From the IMG/VR virus record IMGVR_UViG_3300025168_013869, positions 1 through 63,378 of that record: 63,378 bases of DNA; one strand, 5' to 3'. Below are positions 15,785-25,859 of the stretch, piece after piece (within the stretch, counting starts at the first letter, position 1; the number at the start of each line of letters is the position of its first letter). A model generated the notes under the pieces. It did not search any database and was not told the DNA's origin. It worked only from the letters and a program-made list of their open reading frames with translations. The stretch is from a virus. Position numbers and translations under genes: made by a program.

Positions 15785-16686
15785 ATTCCTAATTCCGTTT
15801 TATATTTGTTAATCCATTTTTGTAAGTCACCATTTGGTTTCCAATCTAAATCTAAATCAATTTTTGCTGTACTAGCCAATGTCTCAAATGGTTCAATAAC
15901 TTTATTACCATAACTCTTTTCTCCTCCCATCATATCAACTATTTCATTTACTGATACATTATCTCCATTCCCTATATTATACACCTCTCCATTGAATTCC
16001 TTTTCTGATGATGCAACTAACATATTTGCATTTACAACATCTCCTACATATGTCATATCTCTTTTTTGATTACCATCATTATTAATAGTACATGGGTTAC
16101 CTGCTTTTATCTGAGAAGCAAAGATTGGTATGGCTAATCTATATGCACCATCTAATGCCATCCTATCACCATACACATTAAAGTATCTTAAACATACAGT
16201 ATCAATATCATATAAAGTACTAAATAGTTTACAGTATTGTTCTCCAATTAATTTATGTAATGCATAAGGTGATATTGGATTCAGTTTATGATCTTCACTA
16301 GTTGGTACAGATGCATTTCCGTATACAGAACTTGATGAACTGAATATAAATTTAGGAACTCCTGCTTTTACGGCAGCTGCTAATAAATTATGTGTTCCAG
16401 TTACATTGACATTATGGTATGGAATTGGTTCTTCAATAGATGGTTGAACTCTTGCTAATGCTGCTAAATGGAATATTGCATCTACACCATCCATAAATAC
16501 TGCAAGGTCTTCTATAGGCGCTGATGCAATATCTACTTTCCAACAATATGCAGCTGGGTTAACATTTTCTACTTTACCTGTTGAGAAGTCGTCTAATATA
16601 GATACTTGTACTCCATCACTAATCAATCTATCTACTATATGAGAACCTATAAAACCGGCTCCTCCTGTTACTATTACTTTTTGCAT
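15781..16686 (-). CDS. NAD-dependent sugar-nucleotide epimerase/dehydratase
   Basis: 301 residues, extended short-chain dehydrogenase. Cofactor motif VTGGAGFIGSH (residues 5-15), the catalytic Ser in FSSSSSVYG, and YALHK (Tyr-x-x-x-Lys) near 140. Size and the SPYALHK pattern fit the UDP-glucose 4-epimerase (GalE) or UDP-GlcA epimerase class. Next to the dehydrogenase at 14945-15784 it suggests a uronic acid branch. Overlaps the upstream glycosyltransferase by 13 nt. Confidence 0.85.
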   Translation of the reverse strand: MQKVIVTGGAGFIGSHIVDRLISDGVQVSILDDFSTGKVENVNPAAYCWKVDIASAPIEDLAVFMDGVDAIFHLAALARVQPSIEEPIPYHNVNVTGTHNLLAAAVKAGVPKFIFSSSSSVYGNASVPTSEDHKLNPISPYALHKLIGEQYCKLFSTLYDIDTVCLRYFNVYGDRMALDGAYRLAIPIFASQIKAGNPCTINNDGNQKRDMTYVGDVVNANMLVASSEKEFNGEVYNIGNGDNVSVNEIVDMMGGEKSYGNKVIEPFETLASTAKIDLDLDWKPNGDLQKWINKYKTELGI

Positions 16687-17930
16687 ACTATTAAATCTTT
16701 TTCTAATGTTTCTAAACTATTTATTGTTATTTTTAAACTACCTAACTCAAATGAATTTAAAAGAGTATCATTCTTAGTTTGAAGTTCATAAACTAGATCA
16801 TGTAATGATTCATCTGTAGCTATTATTTCTTGTAACTGAACTAAATATTGATAATCTAGTTTAGAAAGTTTCCTTCCATCCATCTCAACCAATACAGAAT
16901 TATTTTTATTATTATCATATGGTTGTACTCTTTCACTTAAATCATATAATGTATTTCTTTTTTCATCTTGGAAGTATGCATTTGTTAAATTATTAAAGTC
17001 ATCTATATAGATGGTGTTACACCATGGTTCAAGTTCTTTTAACAATATATCATTACAATTCTTAATAATGAACCCCAGGTCATACTTAGGTGTAATGATA
17101 GGTTTCAAAAATTCATCATGTTTAACCATCTGTCCCCATTTTCTTATAAAATTTCTAGTTGATTTATGGTTTTGAGTCAACCATTCATCTGTTTCTCTAT
17201 TCTTCATAAAAACATTTCCATCTGGATTTCTTTTAGCTCCATCTGCAAATCTAGATCCTCTACATGTCATATGATATACAAATCCTCTCCATGTTTGAAT
17301 AAACTTAATTCCATTTAACTGAAATCTATTAAAGATATCTGAATCTTCTTTTGATTGTGGCGCATATAATGGATCATGTCCATTTATCTCTTGAAAATCC
17401 TTTTTATAGAATGCCCATGGAGCAAATATACCATCAGTAGTTGGAATTTCATCTCCTTGCATAAATCCGGCTAACCATCTTAATAATTCATCTTCCTTAA
17501 ACTCTTCAGGCTCTATTCCAAAATCTTCTAATATCTTTTCTGGTCCTGGTGGATGTAATGGTGGTTCTATTCTTGTAAGAGATACTATTGTTTTTTCTTT
17601 TATTTCAGACTGGATTGCATCTAATGCTCCTGGACATAAATACATATCAGCATGATATATCATACAAATATCACTTGTGGCTACTTCATTAACTAATCTA
17701 TCATATAATATAGTATGGCCTAATCTAGTCGGACCTTCATTTCGTATTGCTGCAAAATTAGAATCTTCATTCATCATTTGTTGACACCATTCCCATGTAC
17801 CATCATTTGAAAAGTCATCTGCTATACAAATTTCTACTTCATGATTACCTTGGTTCTTTCTTATCGAATCATAAGACCATTTAAGATACTTAAGATTATT
17901 TCTTCCTGGTTGTATTAAACTTATTTTCAT
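16674..17930 (-). CDS. Family 2-like glycosyltransferase with C-terminal extension
   Basis: 418 residues. The N-terminal GT-A domain (about 1-240) opens ISLIQPGRNNLKYLKWS and has DDFSNDGTWEW for nucleotide binding and YHADMYLC as the DxD-like metal site. The C-terminal 170 residues, of unknown fold, could be an acceptor-binding or partner domain. Overlaps the methyltransferase-like gene upstream by 4 nt. Confidence 0.8.
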   Translation of the reverse strand: MKISLIQPGRNNLKYLKWSYDSIRKNQGNHEVEICIADDFSNDGTWEWCQQMMNEDSNFAAIRNEGPTRLGHTILYDRLVNEVATSDICMIYHADMYLCPGALDAIQSEIKEKTIVSLTRIEPPLHPPGPEKILEDFGIEPEEFKEDELLRWLAGFMQGDEIPTTDGIFAPWAFYKKDFQEINGHDPLYAPQSKEDSDIFNRFQLNGIKFIQTWRGFVYHMTCRGSRFADGAKRNPDGNVFMKNRETDEWLTQNHKSTRNFIRKWGQMVKHDEFLKPIITPKYDLGFIIKNCNDILLKELEPWCNTIYIDDFNNLTNAYFQDEKRNTLYDLSERVQPYDNNKNNSVLVEMDGRKLSKLDYQYLVQLQEIIATDESLHDLVYELQTKNDTLLNSFELGSLKITINSLETLEKDLIVCKK

Positions 17931-18541
17931 TTTTTCCTTTTTAATGCTACTATAGTTTGTAATGTATCTTGTACAGAATCAATAACATCATAATACTCTG
18001 TTATGACTTGGTATGGTGGACGCTTCCAATAATCATGTATAAATACAATTGAATCATCATCTATATAATTAAGTATCTTAAATGCACAATCAGCTCGGGC
18101 CCTTCCATCTATTAGTACAAAATCATATATCTTAGTTTTTAATTTATCTACCCAATCTATATATTCATGAAATACAAATCTATTTTTTGGATAGATGCAA
18201 TAATCTAAATCTGGAATGCTATTAGTTGTTAATTTGGATAACTCATGAATTTCCGTTTCCCATTTATCATAGAAAGCTTTTTTAGCAGTTGGAACTTCTT
18301 TTGATATATCTACTAAATTAAAATCTATATTACTAAGGCCGGATTCTTTAATTGTATCCTGTACATTAATGTACCAATCTAAATTATGTTCTATACTTAC
18401 ATAATGATTTACTTCTTTAGAAAATATTAATGTACTTCCACCACAACCCCATTCTAACATTGTAGAGTCTGGCTTCTGTTGTATATACTTTAGTATTAAT
18501 TCCTTTTCTTTTGGGTCCATCCAAAGATTTATATCTGACAT
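17927..18541 (-). CDS. SAM-dependent methyltransferase-like protein
   Basis: 204 residues, class I methyltransferase fold: motif I MLEWGCGGSTLIFS (about 28-41), motif II acidic residue in YVSIEHN, and FVLIDGRARADCAF as the post-I strand. Likely methylates a sugar in the glycan made by this cluster; substrate unknown. Confidence 0.7.
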   Translation of the reverse strand: MSDINLWMDPKEKELILKYIQQKPDSTMLEWGCGGSTLIFSKEVNHYVSIEHNLDWYINVQDTIKESGLSNIDFNLVDISKEVPTAKKAFYDKWETEIHELSKLTTNSIPDLDYCIYPKNRFVFHEYIDWVDKLKTKIYDFVLIDGRARADCAFKILNYIDDDSIVFIHDYWKRPPYQVITEYYDVIDSVQDTLQTIVALKRKK

Positions 18542-18542
18542 A

Positions 18543-19445
18543 TTATTCTTTATCTAATTTAAACTTACTCTCATGATAATATTCCTTATAATTTTTTCGC
18601 GCTTCATTACTACAATATAAATAAAATTCTTCATCTTTCCTAAGCATTTTTGCTATTTGTTTTGCTTTTGTTAAATCTCCTACATCTACTGTACATGCAG
18701 GGTGGCATATCATTTGAGTATCCAATCCTTCATACCCAATACATGGAATTCCTAAATATGCACAATTAAGAGCAAATGTTCCTGCTGCATGAGTTCTCAT
18801 TAAATGAACTCCATATTTTCTTTTACTTAATTCTACTATCCAATTAGTCCAATTCAAATATGATAAATGAGTTAAATTTTCCATTTGCTCTTCACCTTCT
18901 ATTTTTCTACCCATACTTGGTACTGTTACATCTGTACCAAATTCTTGTGCTACCATATATGAATCAAATCCACCATACCAATGACAGAAATTTCCACCCA
19001 TCATTACTCCTTCTCGTAGTACATATGTATTACTGATAGTATCTTCTATCATTAGACTTGATAATACTTTACATTCTTTGCCTGTAAGTCCGTGGTAGTA
19101 CTTTTTATCTATTTCATTATGTACATATAGAAAATCCATATCTTGTAATGTATTATAATACCATATTTGTAGATCTAATGGATAGTCTTGGAAATACCAA
19201 TGAGGTCCTTCTTGCATTGATGCTACCTGCTTACAATGTTTACGAATTCTTTCAACATTAAATTGAGGATTCTTTTTAGGTATAATACATACTGCTAGAT
19301 CATATTCACCTTGAATATCACCTCCGTGTATATTATAATGATCTGCTTCAAGTGTGCACATCCAGGCCATTTCAGTTCTCATATTTGGATTATCTCTTGA
19401 GACTTTACCTGTCCAATTACCTTCTGTAAAAAATGCTATTTTCAT
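18543..19445 (-). CDS. GT-B-like glycosyltransferase
   Basis: 300 residues. The N-terminal half resembles a Rossmann-like acceptor domain (KIAFFTEGNWTGKVS). The C-terminal half ends with a nucleotide-sugar-type stretch, THAAGTFALNCAYLGIPCIGYEGLDT, as in GT-B enzymes where small residues and Glu/Asp line the donor pocket. Shorter than usual for GT4 (350-400 residues). 4-nt overlap with the deacetylase gene downstream. Confidence 0.65.
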   Translation of the reverse strand: MKIAFFTEGNWTGKVSRDNPNMRTEMAWMCTLEADHYNIHGGDIQGEYDLAVCIIPKKNPQFNVERIRKHCKQVASMQEGPHWYFQDYPLDLQIWYYNTLQDMDFLYVHNEIDKKYYHGLTGKECKVLSSLMIEDTISNTYVLREGVMMGGNFCHWYGGFDSYMVAQEFGTDVTVPSMGRKIEGEEQMENLTHLSYLNWTNWIVELSKRKYGVHLMRTHAAGTFALNCAYLGIPCIGYEGLDTQMICHPACTVDVGDLTKAKQIAKMLRKDEEFYLYCSNEARKNYKEYYHESKFKLDKE

Positions 19446-20113
19446 AATTGTCCTAATGTTTTAAATTGTATATCCTGTTGTGATAAATGATCTAGTGATA
19501 CTCTTAGTTGTTGATAGTTAGTTTCATTCCATACATTATCATTATGGTCACCTGCTATATGTGATTGAAACATTATATTTCCATCATGTATTGATATATC
19601 TGTTTCATGTATTCCATCTGCACCAAAAATCATTTTACAATCCCATTGTAAATTATGATTATGTTCGTAATGTACAGCTGCATATTTGAAAATTGGACCT
19701 AACCATTTAATTGCCTCTGGATGTGCTAACCAGCCTGGATTCCTCCAACCTACAGGTATATGATCTACATCACTCCATTCTTCCATCATTTGCCAAATTC
19801 TAGATTTTGCTTTATCTGCAGTATCTATTTCATAGAACTCACATTCTCCTATATCCTTTCTATCACACATATGATAATGTCCATGTGCCGCTAATTCAAA
19901 ATATTCTTTTGACTTTAACCAGTCAATCCATTCCTGATGGTCTGAGATAGGAAACTTGTTATGGTAATTAGATGGAATGAATAATGTAAACTTAGCTCCA
20001 AACTCTCTATTAAGTTCTTCCAAATAACCCATACAGTCATCACCTTCCATTCCCCACCCTTTCTCTGGATGGATATCATCTATGGATATTGTTATATTAG
20101 TTTTGGCTTGCAT
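19442..20113 (-). CDS. Polysaccharide deacetylase-like protein
   Basis: 223 residues. ISIDDIHPEKG near residue 10 carries the paired Asp of NodB-type (CE4 or related DUF2334) enzymes. AAHGHYHMCD near 85 is the His-x-x-x-His metal site, WRNPGWL the Arg-Pro motif and FQSHIAG the last His motif. It would remove acetyl groups from an amino sugar. No signal peptide, so it acts in the cytoplasm on a precursor. Confidence 0.75.
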   Translation of the reverse strand: MQAKTNITISIDDIHPEKGWGMEGDDCMGYLEELNREFGAKFTLFIPSNYHNKFPISDHQEWIDWLKSKEYFELAAHGHYHMCDRKDIGECEFYEIDTADKAKSRIWQMMEEWSDVDHIPVGWRNPGWLAHPEAIKWLGPIFKYAAVHYEHNHNLQWDCKMIFGADGIHETDISIHDGNIMFQSHIAGDHNDNVWNETNYQQLRVSLDHLSQQDIQFKTLGQL

Positions 20114-20450
20114 GATTTTGTTTAGTCTCTATAAAGCCTTCTTTATATAAAGTTGTAATTTCATTTTTACATGCTACACGTTCATTATTAATATTACGAA
20201 TCAATAATGCCCTACGACCGACTTCCTCAAGTCCTAATTCTTTTTCTTTTCCTCTACGTATATCAGATTCTAAATCCCATATTCTCCCATTAATTACTTT
20301 TAGGTTTTCTACCCAAATATTAATACCAATGTATGGTGCTATTGCTGATTTATAATCATCTACTTCTTGAGTAATTTCTAAATCTGTACGTTCTAATTTT
20401 AATAATAGAATTGAATATCTATCTGCTATTTCTCCAATTTGCATTTTCAT
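20097..20450 (-). CDS. Small helical protein of glycan clusters (DUF6165-like)
   Basis: 117 residues, mostly helical. The N-terminal pattern QIGEIADRYSILLLKLERT recalls DUF6165-type proteins found beside glycosyltransferases; I hold this loosely. Function unknown, perhaps a scaffold. Overlaps its neighbours by 17 and 4 nt. Confidence 0.6.
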   Translation of the reverse strand: MKMQIGEIADRYSILLLKLERTDLEITQEVDDYKSAIAPYIGINIWVENLKVINGRIWDLESDIRRGKEKELGLEEVGRRALLIRNINNERVACKNEITTLYKEGFIETKQNHASQN

Positions 20451-21460
20451 AATTTATTTATCTCTTTTTGATGGTCTTCAAATGTTAAAAACTTATCTTG
20501 GTTTACTCTTAATTTACTTAAATTTGACTTGGACATGTTTGATATCAGTTTCCACCAATCACCTTTTCCATGATCACAATCACCACGTGGGTTGTCTTCA
20601 TCTTTTATATATAATCTCTTTTGTGGATGTCGTCTATTATGTACTCTTAGGATATTTTTAATGACAAATTGTATATATTTATCTCCCATCATAAATTCAG
20701 CCATGTCTGCAAAACTAGTATCTTCTCCACATACTAATAATGCATGCGGAATATTAACACCTGCTTTAATTAAATCTGTTGATATAACTAAACATGATCC
20801 ATCAAATTTTGGTTTGTTCAATATCCTAATATCTAATTCATCTGCCTTATCATTAATCTCATTCATTTGTTCTAATGACATATATGATTTAGGACTCTCA
20901 GGTGCATTAAGATTCCATTCTTTTGTATCAATGAATGGCTTATCTGTCATATCAACATGTTCTAAAGGTTTCCAATCAGCTCCCCACATCTTTCTATACG
21001 CAAATGTTACAACATATCTGTTTATCTTATTTGATCTTGCATGATCATCGATCATTTCAATTGATGAAAATGTTTCTTTTGGCCATAGACTATCCGTCTC
21101 TCCCCATAATACAAAATCACATTCATCACAGTAATTATAATTCAAATCTCTTCTGTATGCTGCGATATTATAAATCTTATCATCATTAGTTTTAATATCT
21201 AAATCAACTGGACATCCTATATCTGATAATCGTTTTATTTGTTTATTGAATCTAGATTCTAATTCTTCTATAGTTATTTTTTCTGTATCTATTCTTTCAA
21301 AAAATTCTGATTTATTAAAACAGAAATGGAATGTAACATTTTCTTTATTCTTAACTATCTCTAATGCCTGAATACAACTATCTATATATTCTGATACCAT
21401 CTCTATTTCATAGAACTGCACCAATACTCCTATTGTATATTTATTTTTTATATCTATCAT
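20447..21460 (-). CDS. GT-A-like glycosyltransferase
   Basis: 337 residues. N-terminal strand YTIGVLVQFYEIEMVSEYI, then AYRRDLNYNYCDECDFVLW followed by GETDSLWP, an ETDS acidic motif that fits the DxD metal site of GT-A enzymes. The C-terminal part holds a VHNRRHPQ motif that may bind phosphate. Donor and acceptor unknown. Confidence 0.65.
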   Translation of the reverse strand: MIDIKNKYTIGVLVQFYEIEMVSEYIDSCIQALEIVKNKENVTFHFCFNKSEFFERIDTEKITIEELESRFNKQIKRLSDIGCPVDLDIKTNDDKIYNIAAYRRDLNYNYCDECDFVLWGETDSLWPKETFSSIEMIDDHARSNKINRYVVTFAYRKMWGADWKPLEHVDMTDKPFIDTKEWNLNAPESPKSYMSLEQMNEINDKADELDIRILNKPKFDGSCLVISTDLIKAGVNIPHALLVCGEDTSFADMAEFMMGDKYIQFVIKNILRVHNRRHPQKRLYIKDEDNPRGDCDHGKGDWWKLISNMSKSNLSKLRVNQDKFLTFEDHQKEINKL

Positions 21461-21463
21461 AAT

Positions 21464-22072
21464 TTATTTCCTTAAAAACATTATTGACTCTGCTTGAGTT
21501 GTTTTATATGTGTTAATTATATTCTTATTATGTCCGGTTTTCACTAACCGTTCATTTAATTCATCTATAAATAGTTCATGGATGTCTTCTATAATATAAA
21601 TTCCTCCTTCCTTTAATTTTGGCCAGAAATTCTCAATAGTTGGTTGCCATGCATTTGGTCTATGACATCCATCATCAATTATAAAATCAAAGTCTGGATA
21701 TGAATGTATACGTTTATCCCAGGTATCTATTTCATCAGATGCTCCTTGACAGACTAACTTTAGATTTTTGTTTGCAAATGCTCCTAATTTCTCTAATTCA
21801 GGCTTCATTAATTCAAATTCCTTTATTGATAAATCAACTCCATATAGTTCTCCATTAACAAAATAATCTGAGAACGTTGCTAATTTACGTCCTTGGAATA
21901 CTCCAATTTCTAATAATCTAATATTAGATGTTCTCCAAGCCTGAAAGTACTTATCATATAATGTTGTATAACCATGTTGATTCATATCACCTCCTGAATT
22001 AGTAAATCCAGTACCCCTATTAAGAGCTGATTTGTACTTATAATGACTGCTAATTTCTGTTAATGTTTTCAT
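21464..22072 (-). CDS. Class I methyltransferase (CmcI/TylF-like)
   Basis: 202 residues from the ATG at 22072; a longer frame starting at 22135 would overlap the upstream gene by 86 nt and adds a poorly conserved end. Motif I is RLLEIGVFQGRKL; then GVDLSI, and FDFIIDDGCHRPN, the metal/acceptor Asp-Asp-Gly motif of the small-molecule O-methyltransferases of sugar and antibiotic pathways. Likely methylates a sugar in this cluster. Confidence 0.75.
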   Translation of the reverse strand: MKTLTEISSHYKYKSALNRGTGFTNSGGDMNQHGYTTLYDKYFQAWRTSNIRLLEIGVFQGRKLATFSDYFVNGELYGVDLSIKEFELMKPELEKLGAFANKNLKLVCQGASDEIDTWDKRIHSYPDFDFIIDDGCHRPNAWQPTIENFWPKLKEGGIYIIEDIHELFIDELNERLVKTGHNKNIINTYKTTQAESIMFLRK

Positions 22073-22811
22073 ATAATTCTTTATAAGTTTTTTCCATCCA
22101 ATTGTATGTCGATGAATCTCCTCCAGGTATTGCATTGAATTGATATATTCCAGGTATCTTTATATACCTCATGTCATCCGATAACAATCCATGTCGTGGC
22201 AAATCCACCATACAATAAATATATGGTAATTGTTTACATTCAATTTGCTTCATATGAACATAATGATTTAATAATGGTTGGTCTGTTCCTACACCATATT
22301 TTTGTTGTACTGCATTAATCTTATCTTTATTTTTCCAGAAAAATTCCATGAAGTCCTTAAAGAATTCTTTATGTTGTTTATTGATAATTAAAAATCCTGA
22401 ATTGAAATATGACCATATATCAAACTTATTGAATTCATCAAACTCGTGAGCATAATTTTCCATGCTTCTGATAGTCCAATCATAATCGCCATCACAATGA
22501 GTTACATATAATTTATCATCTGTTAGTTCAAAAAAGTTAGGACAATCTGGATGTATTATACTATCTACATCTGTTATACAAACTTTATCGTATTCAATAC
22601 CAGACTGTTCCAATAATTCTAAAGCATAATATCTAGAAAAATTGACTTTCATTTCATCTGGTTGAGCTATTAACTCATCAAGTATGAATAATTCTACATT
22701 GTTCTTCTTACACCAATGTCTATAACTATCTATTCCATATCTATAAGGTGCCGACCTAGATTCTTTACCAGGCACTGTTATTGCAACTAGAAATAATACG
22801 TTCTTTTTCAT
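22050..22811 (-). CDS. GT8-like glycosyltransferase, copy A
   Basis: 253 residues. VCITDVDSIIHPDCPNFFEL holds the DxD motif (DVD); FNSGFLIINK is the family-8 style NxG strand. It pairs with the paralogue immediately upstream (22811-23557), which has the same layout. Probably transfers a sugar from a nucleotide donor to the growing glycan. Confidence 0.72.
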   Translation of the reverse strand: MKKNVLFLVAITVPGKESRSAPYRYGIDSYRHWCKKNNVELFILDELIAQPDEMKVNFSRYYALELLEQSGIEYDKVCITDVDSIIHPDCPNFFELTDDKLYVTHCDGDYDWTIRSMENYAHEFDEFNKFDIWSYFNSGFLIINKQHKEFFKDFMEFFWKNKDKINAVQQKYGVGTDQPLLNHYVHMKQIECKQLPYIYCMVDLPRHGLLSDDMRYIKIPGIYQFNAIPGGDSSTYNWMEKTYKELYENINRN

Positions 22812-23557
22812 TAATACTTGTCTTTATATTGTGTCCATGTCTGTTCCATAAGCCTTTTACGATCTTCTACAGGAAATCCAGTAAAGTGCCATACATTAGC
22901 ATATTTTACAAAATATGGATCTGTATCTATATTGAGTTGCCAATTATGAGTAAACATATTTCTTCTATGTATAGATAAAAGATTCCAGGCTGGTGTTAGG
23001 AATTTCTTTTTTACATTATTTTTTACTAGTATGTAATTTAATATTGTCTGTTCACGGCCACCTCCTTTATTCCAATTATCAAGCTCTTCTTGATTATCTA
23101 GATATAAATCTAAAACTTGCTTAAACACATCTAGATATTTATTATGAAAGAATAATACTCCTGCGTTCATATATTTCATTAAATCAATTTCTGTTCCTGG
23201 AAAGAACTTTTTATATTGTGATATACTATTCATCAACCAAGAGAAATCTGCAATATCATTTACTCCACAAAACTCATCTTCAAATGTTTCGAATATATTT
23301 GGTGCGTTCCATTTGACCATAGTATCTGAATCTACTACTCCAATTTTCTCATACTCTTTTCCTATTTCATATATAAGTTCTTTATTCCAAATTGGTCTAC
23401 CAAATCTACTATCATGGTCTGTATTAACTATTATATCAATATCATATTTTTTACACCATGCTGTCCATGATGCAATACAATATTTAGAATAATCGCTACA
23501 TTTGTTTTCTGAAGTATTATGATCAATAGATACTATATATATTAGATTCTTTTTCAT
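22811..23557 (-). CDS. GT8-like glycosyltransferase, copy B
   Basis: 248 residues. IGVVDSDTMVKWNAPNIFE holds the DxD motif (DSD), then MNAGVLFFHNK and, near the C-terminus, NVWHFTGFP, which could be the HxxGxxKP-like nucleotide motif of family 8. Paralogue of the downstream gene; shared start MKKN and the same spacing of motifs. Start abuts it without a gap. Confidence 0.72.
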   Translation of the reverse strand: MKKNLIYIVSIDHNTSENKCSDYSKYCIASWTAWCKKYDIDIIVNTDHDSRFGRPIWNKELIYEIGKEYEKIGVVDSDTMVKWNAPNIFETFEDEFCGVNDIADFSWLMNSISQYKKFFPGTEIDLMKYMNAGVLFFHNKYLDVFKQVLDLYLDNQEELDNWNKGGGREQTILNYILVKNNVKKKFLTPAWNLLSIHRRNMFTHNWQLNIDTDPYFVKYANVWHFTGFPVEDRKRLMEQTWTQYKDKY

Positions 23558-24177
23558 ATTTTATCTAGATCCGGTGTATAATCAACATCTAATTTTTCTC
23601 CTATATAATAAAATCCAGTCTTATTATTATATAATAACCCGTTAAGAAATTGATGTTCAGAGGCCTTTGCCATTATCAAGTAATGTGATGTCTTAAAACA
23701 TTTTGGATAATCTTGTCTTCTATAGAAATCATGACTATTAATAATAGACGAATAAATTCCTTCTTCATGTAGACAAAGATATGGATGAGTTTTTACATCT
23801 TCTTTACATAATGCAGATGTTAAATTATGTTTATAATAAAATTCTTTAAATTTTAATATCTCATCTAATGTTCTTCCTGGGTATGTTGGGTATAATGTTA
23901 GTATGTCTGCGGCAGGATCTAGTTCTAAATCTTGTATTACATTTAGAATTACTGATCTCATACTAGCAGTATCTGAAGAATACTTGGTTGGTCGGTCATG
24001 GACTGTTATACCATATCGTTCTCCATATTTTTGTAAGATTGGATCATCGCTTGATAAAATTACATTATCTAATAAGTTAAATTTATCAAGTTTTCTTAAT
24101 AATTGAGGTACTAATTTACGATTCTTAAATGGTGCGCCTTTAGAGCCTAATCTTGCTGGTATTAATATATATTGCAT
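23554..24177 (-). CDS. CMP-sugar synthetase (NeuA-like cytidylyltransferase)
   Basis: 207 residues. The N-terminal nucleotide loop IPARLGSKGAPFKNRKL (residues 5-21) and VILSSDDPILQKYGERYG are the CTP-binding hallmarks of the NeuA/KdsB/PseF family; DILTLYPTYPGR continues the fold. Family role: activates a nonulosonic acid as its CMP form. With the NeuB homologue at 26466-27935 and the GT29-like protein at 27990-28769 it completes a make-activate-transfer route. The overlap with the radical SAM gene suggests coupling. Confidence 0.85.
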   Translation of the reverse strand: MQYILIPARLGSKGAPFKNRKLVPQLLRKLDKFNLLDNVILSSDDPILQKYGERYGITVHDRPTKYSSDTASMRSVILNVIQDLELDPAADILTLYPTYPGRTLDEILKFKEFYYKHNLTSALCKEDVKTHPYLCLHEEGIYSSIINSHDFYRRQDYPKCFKTSHYLIMAKASEHQFLNGLLYNNKTGFYYIGEKLDVDYTPDLDKI

Positions 24178-25859
24178 TACATTTCTAATATTTTTTCAAT
24201 CTCATCATTATCTATATGTTCCCTTGCTTGTAAGAACTCTTCCATACTCATTGATCCAAAATTAACTGGATTCCCATCTCTATCATTTAGTATCTTTGTT
24301 GCATCATCTAATTCTAATACATACCTATGGAAGTTATCATCACATATAGGATTACCAAATTTATCATGACTTAAACCAAAATGTTTTTCCAAGTTAGGTC
24401 GTACCACTCTCCACATTTCTGTACCTGGATATGCTGTAGCTGTAAACATTCTTCTATTTACTCCGTCTCTAAGTCTTTCATAATCTGGTGATCCAGGCTC
24501 ATGTCCATCTGTCCAGAATTGTTGTTGCCAAATTATAAATGCAACACTAGTTTTTAAGTGTTCTAATTCTTCTCCTGGATATGCCATTATCCAAGTACAA
24601 TTAGCATGTATTCCTGCTTTAGCGCAATTTCTAATAGCAGTCATCATTGTTTTAGGAAAATTATATATTTTACCGTTTACCTCTGTAGGTACTAGTCCGT
24701 TTCTTAATATGAACCCACCTTTTTGCATTAAAGTAAGAACATGATCAGATGCAGATTCTGCTCCAAATCCTATATAGATGCAACCCGCGGCCGCCATTGA
24801 AAATGCTCTGTCGTCAGCTTCATCCATCCTTGTATGGGTTCCCCATTTTACATGATCTATACCATACTCCTTAAACACTGGAACCATGTTTAATATTCTT
24901 TTTTTCTGTACAGCAAAATTATCATCTGGAAATGCTATGAAATCTAAATTATACTTATCAACATATTCTCTGATTTGAATAGCTATAGCTTCTGTGCTCC
25001 TTACTCCGTAATTTCTTTCTCCTGTTGAACCTCTATAACAAAACGCACAGGAATAAGGACAGCCTCTACTACTAACAGTTGATAAACTTCGTTTCATAGT
25101 AAATGGAGTTGCTGAACTATTATTTGCAGCTGTACCCCATATTGATGCATTAATATAATCTTCTAATACATTATGGCCATATGGATCACATTCTAATAAA
25201 TCATATGCTGGGTTTGGGATATCATCTAAGTTTGCAGGCCTACTTCCTTCATATACACATCTATTCTTTCCTTCAATTTCTCCAACAAAAAAAGGACTTA
25301 ATTTACCAGAAGAAATAGCCTTAGGCCATCCTAATTCTTTAATTAGTTTCCCGTCCTTACATATATCAAATATGATTCCATCACCTTCAGATCTTGCTAT
25401 TGCGTCAAGTCCTGGAATCCATGTAAATAAACCTCTTTTAATTTCTGTTGCTAATCCATTTCCAGATACTAAAAAACAATCTGGTTGTAACTTTTTTATT
25501 ATCTTTGCTGTATCTTCTTGCCATTGCAAAGTTGTTATTTTTCCAGAGAATGCAAATATATCTTGTTCACCAACATTATCTAAATGTTTTGCAATTAAAT
25601 CTTCGGCCTCTTTAAGAGTTAAATGTCTACCATTCGATAAATTTCGATCGGCTGCAAGGTCATCTTTTATTCTATATGCATTTAAGTCTATAACATGAGG
25701 TTCTCCACCATACTTCCTAATTATAGCAGATAAGATACATGGACCTTCTGGAGGGAAATTAGGTGTCGCAGATTCTCTTAAAGGCATATTAACAAATGTA
25801 ATTTTGATGTCTTTTAACTCGTCATATGAAATATCAGTAAATTGTATATGTTTTTTCAT
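24177..25859 (-). CDS. B12-binding-type radical SAM enzyme
   Basis: 560 residues. The N-terminal 200 residues look like a cobalamin-binding domain, with an early ITFVNMPL strand, VIDLNAYR and VSGNGLATE. The radical SAM core carries SRGCPYSCAFCYRG (Cys at about 265, 269, 272) for the [4Fe-4S] cluster. Enzymes of this type methylate unactivated carbons or remodel sugars. Lying between cytidylyltransferase and methyltransferase genes, it probably alters a sugar precursor. It would need host cobalamin, as the phage NrdJ also does. Confidence 0.85.
   Translation of the reverse strand: MKKHIQFTDISYDELKDIKITFVNMPLRESATPNFPPEGPCILSAIIRKYGGEPHVIDLNAYRIKDDLAADRNLSNGRHLTLKEAEDLIAKHLDNVGEQDIFAFSGKITTLQWQEDTAKIIKKLQPDCFLVSGNGLATEIKRGLFTWIPGLDAIARSEGDGIIFDICKDGKLIKELGWPKAISSGKLSPFFVGEIEGKNRCVYEGSRPANLDDIPNPAYDLLECDPYGHNVLEDYINASIWGTAANNSSATPFTMKRSLSTVSSRGCPYSCAFCYRGSTGERNYGVRSTEAIAIQIREYVDKYNLDFIAFPDDNFAVQKKRILNMVPVFKEYGIDHVKWGTHTRMDEADDRAFSMAAAGCIYIGFGAESASDHVLTLMQKGGFILRNGLVPTEVNGKIYNFPKTMMTAIRNCAKAGIHANCTWIMAYPGEELEHLKTSVAFIIWQQQFWTDGHEPGSPDYERLRDGVNRRMFTATAYPGTEMWRVVRPNLEKHFGLSHDKFGNPICDDNFHRYVLELDDATKILNDRDGNPVNFGSMSMEEFLQAREHIDNDEIEKILEM

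Noticed and set aside
22073-22135. 21-codon N-terminal extension of the CmcI/TylF-like methyltransferase
   Set aside because: It would overlap the upstream gene by 86 nt; the ATG at 22072 gives an overlap typical of this cluster and a normal family start.
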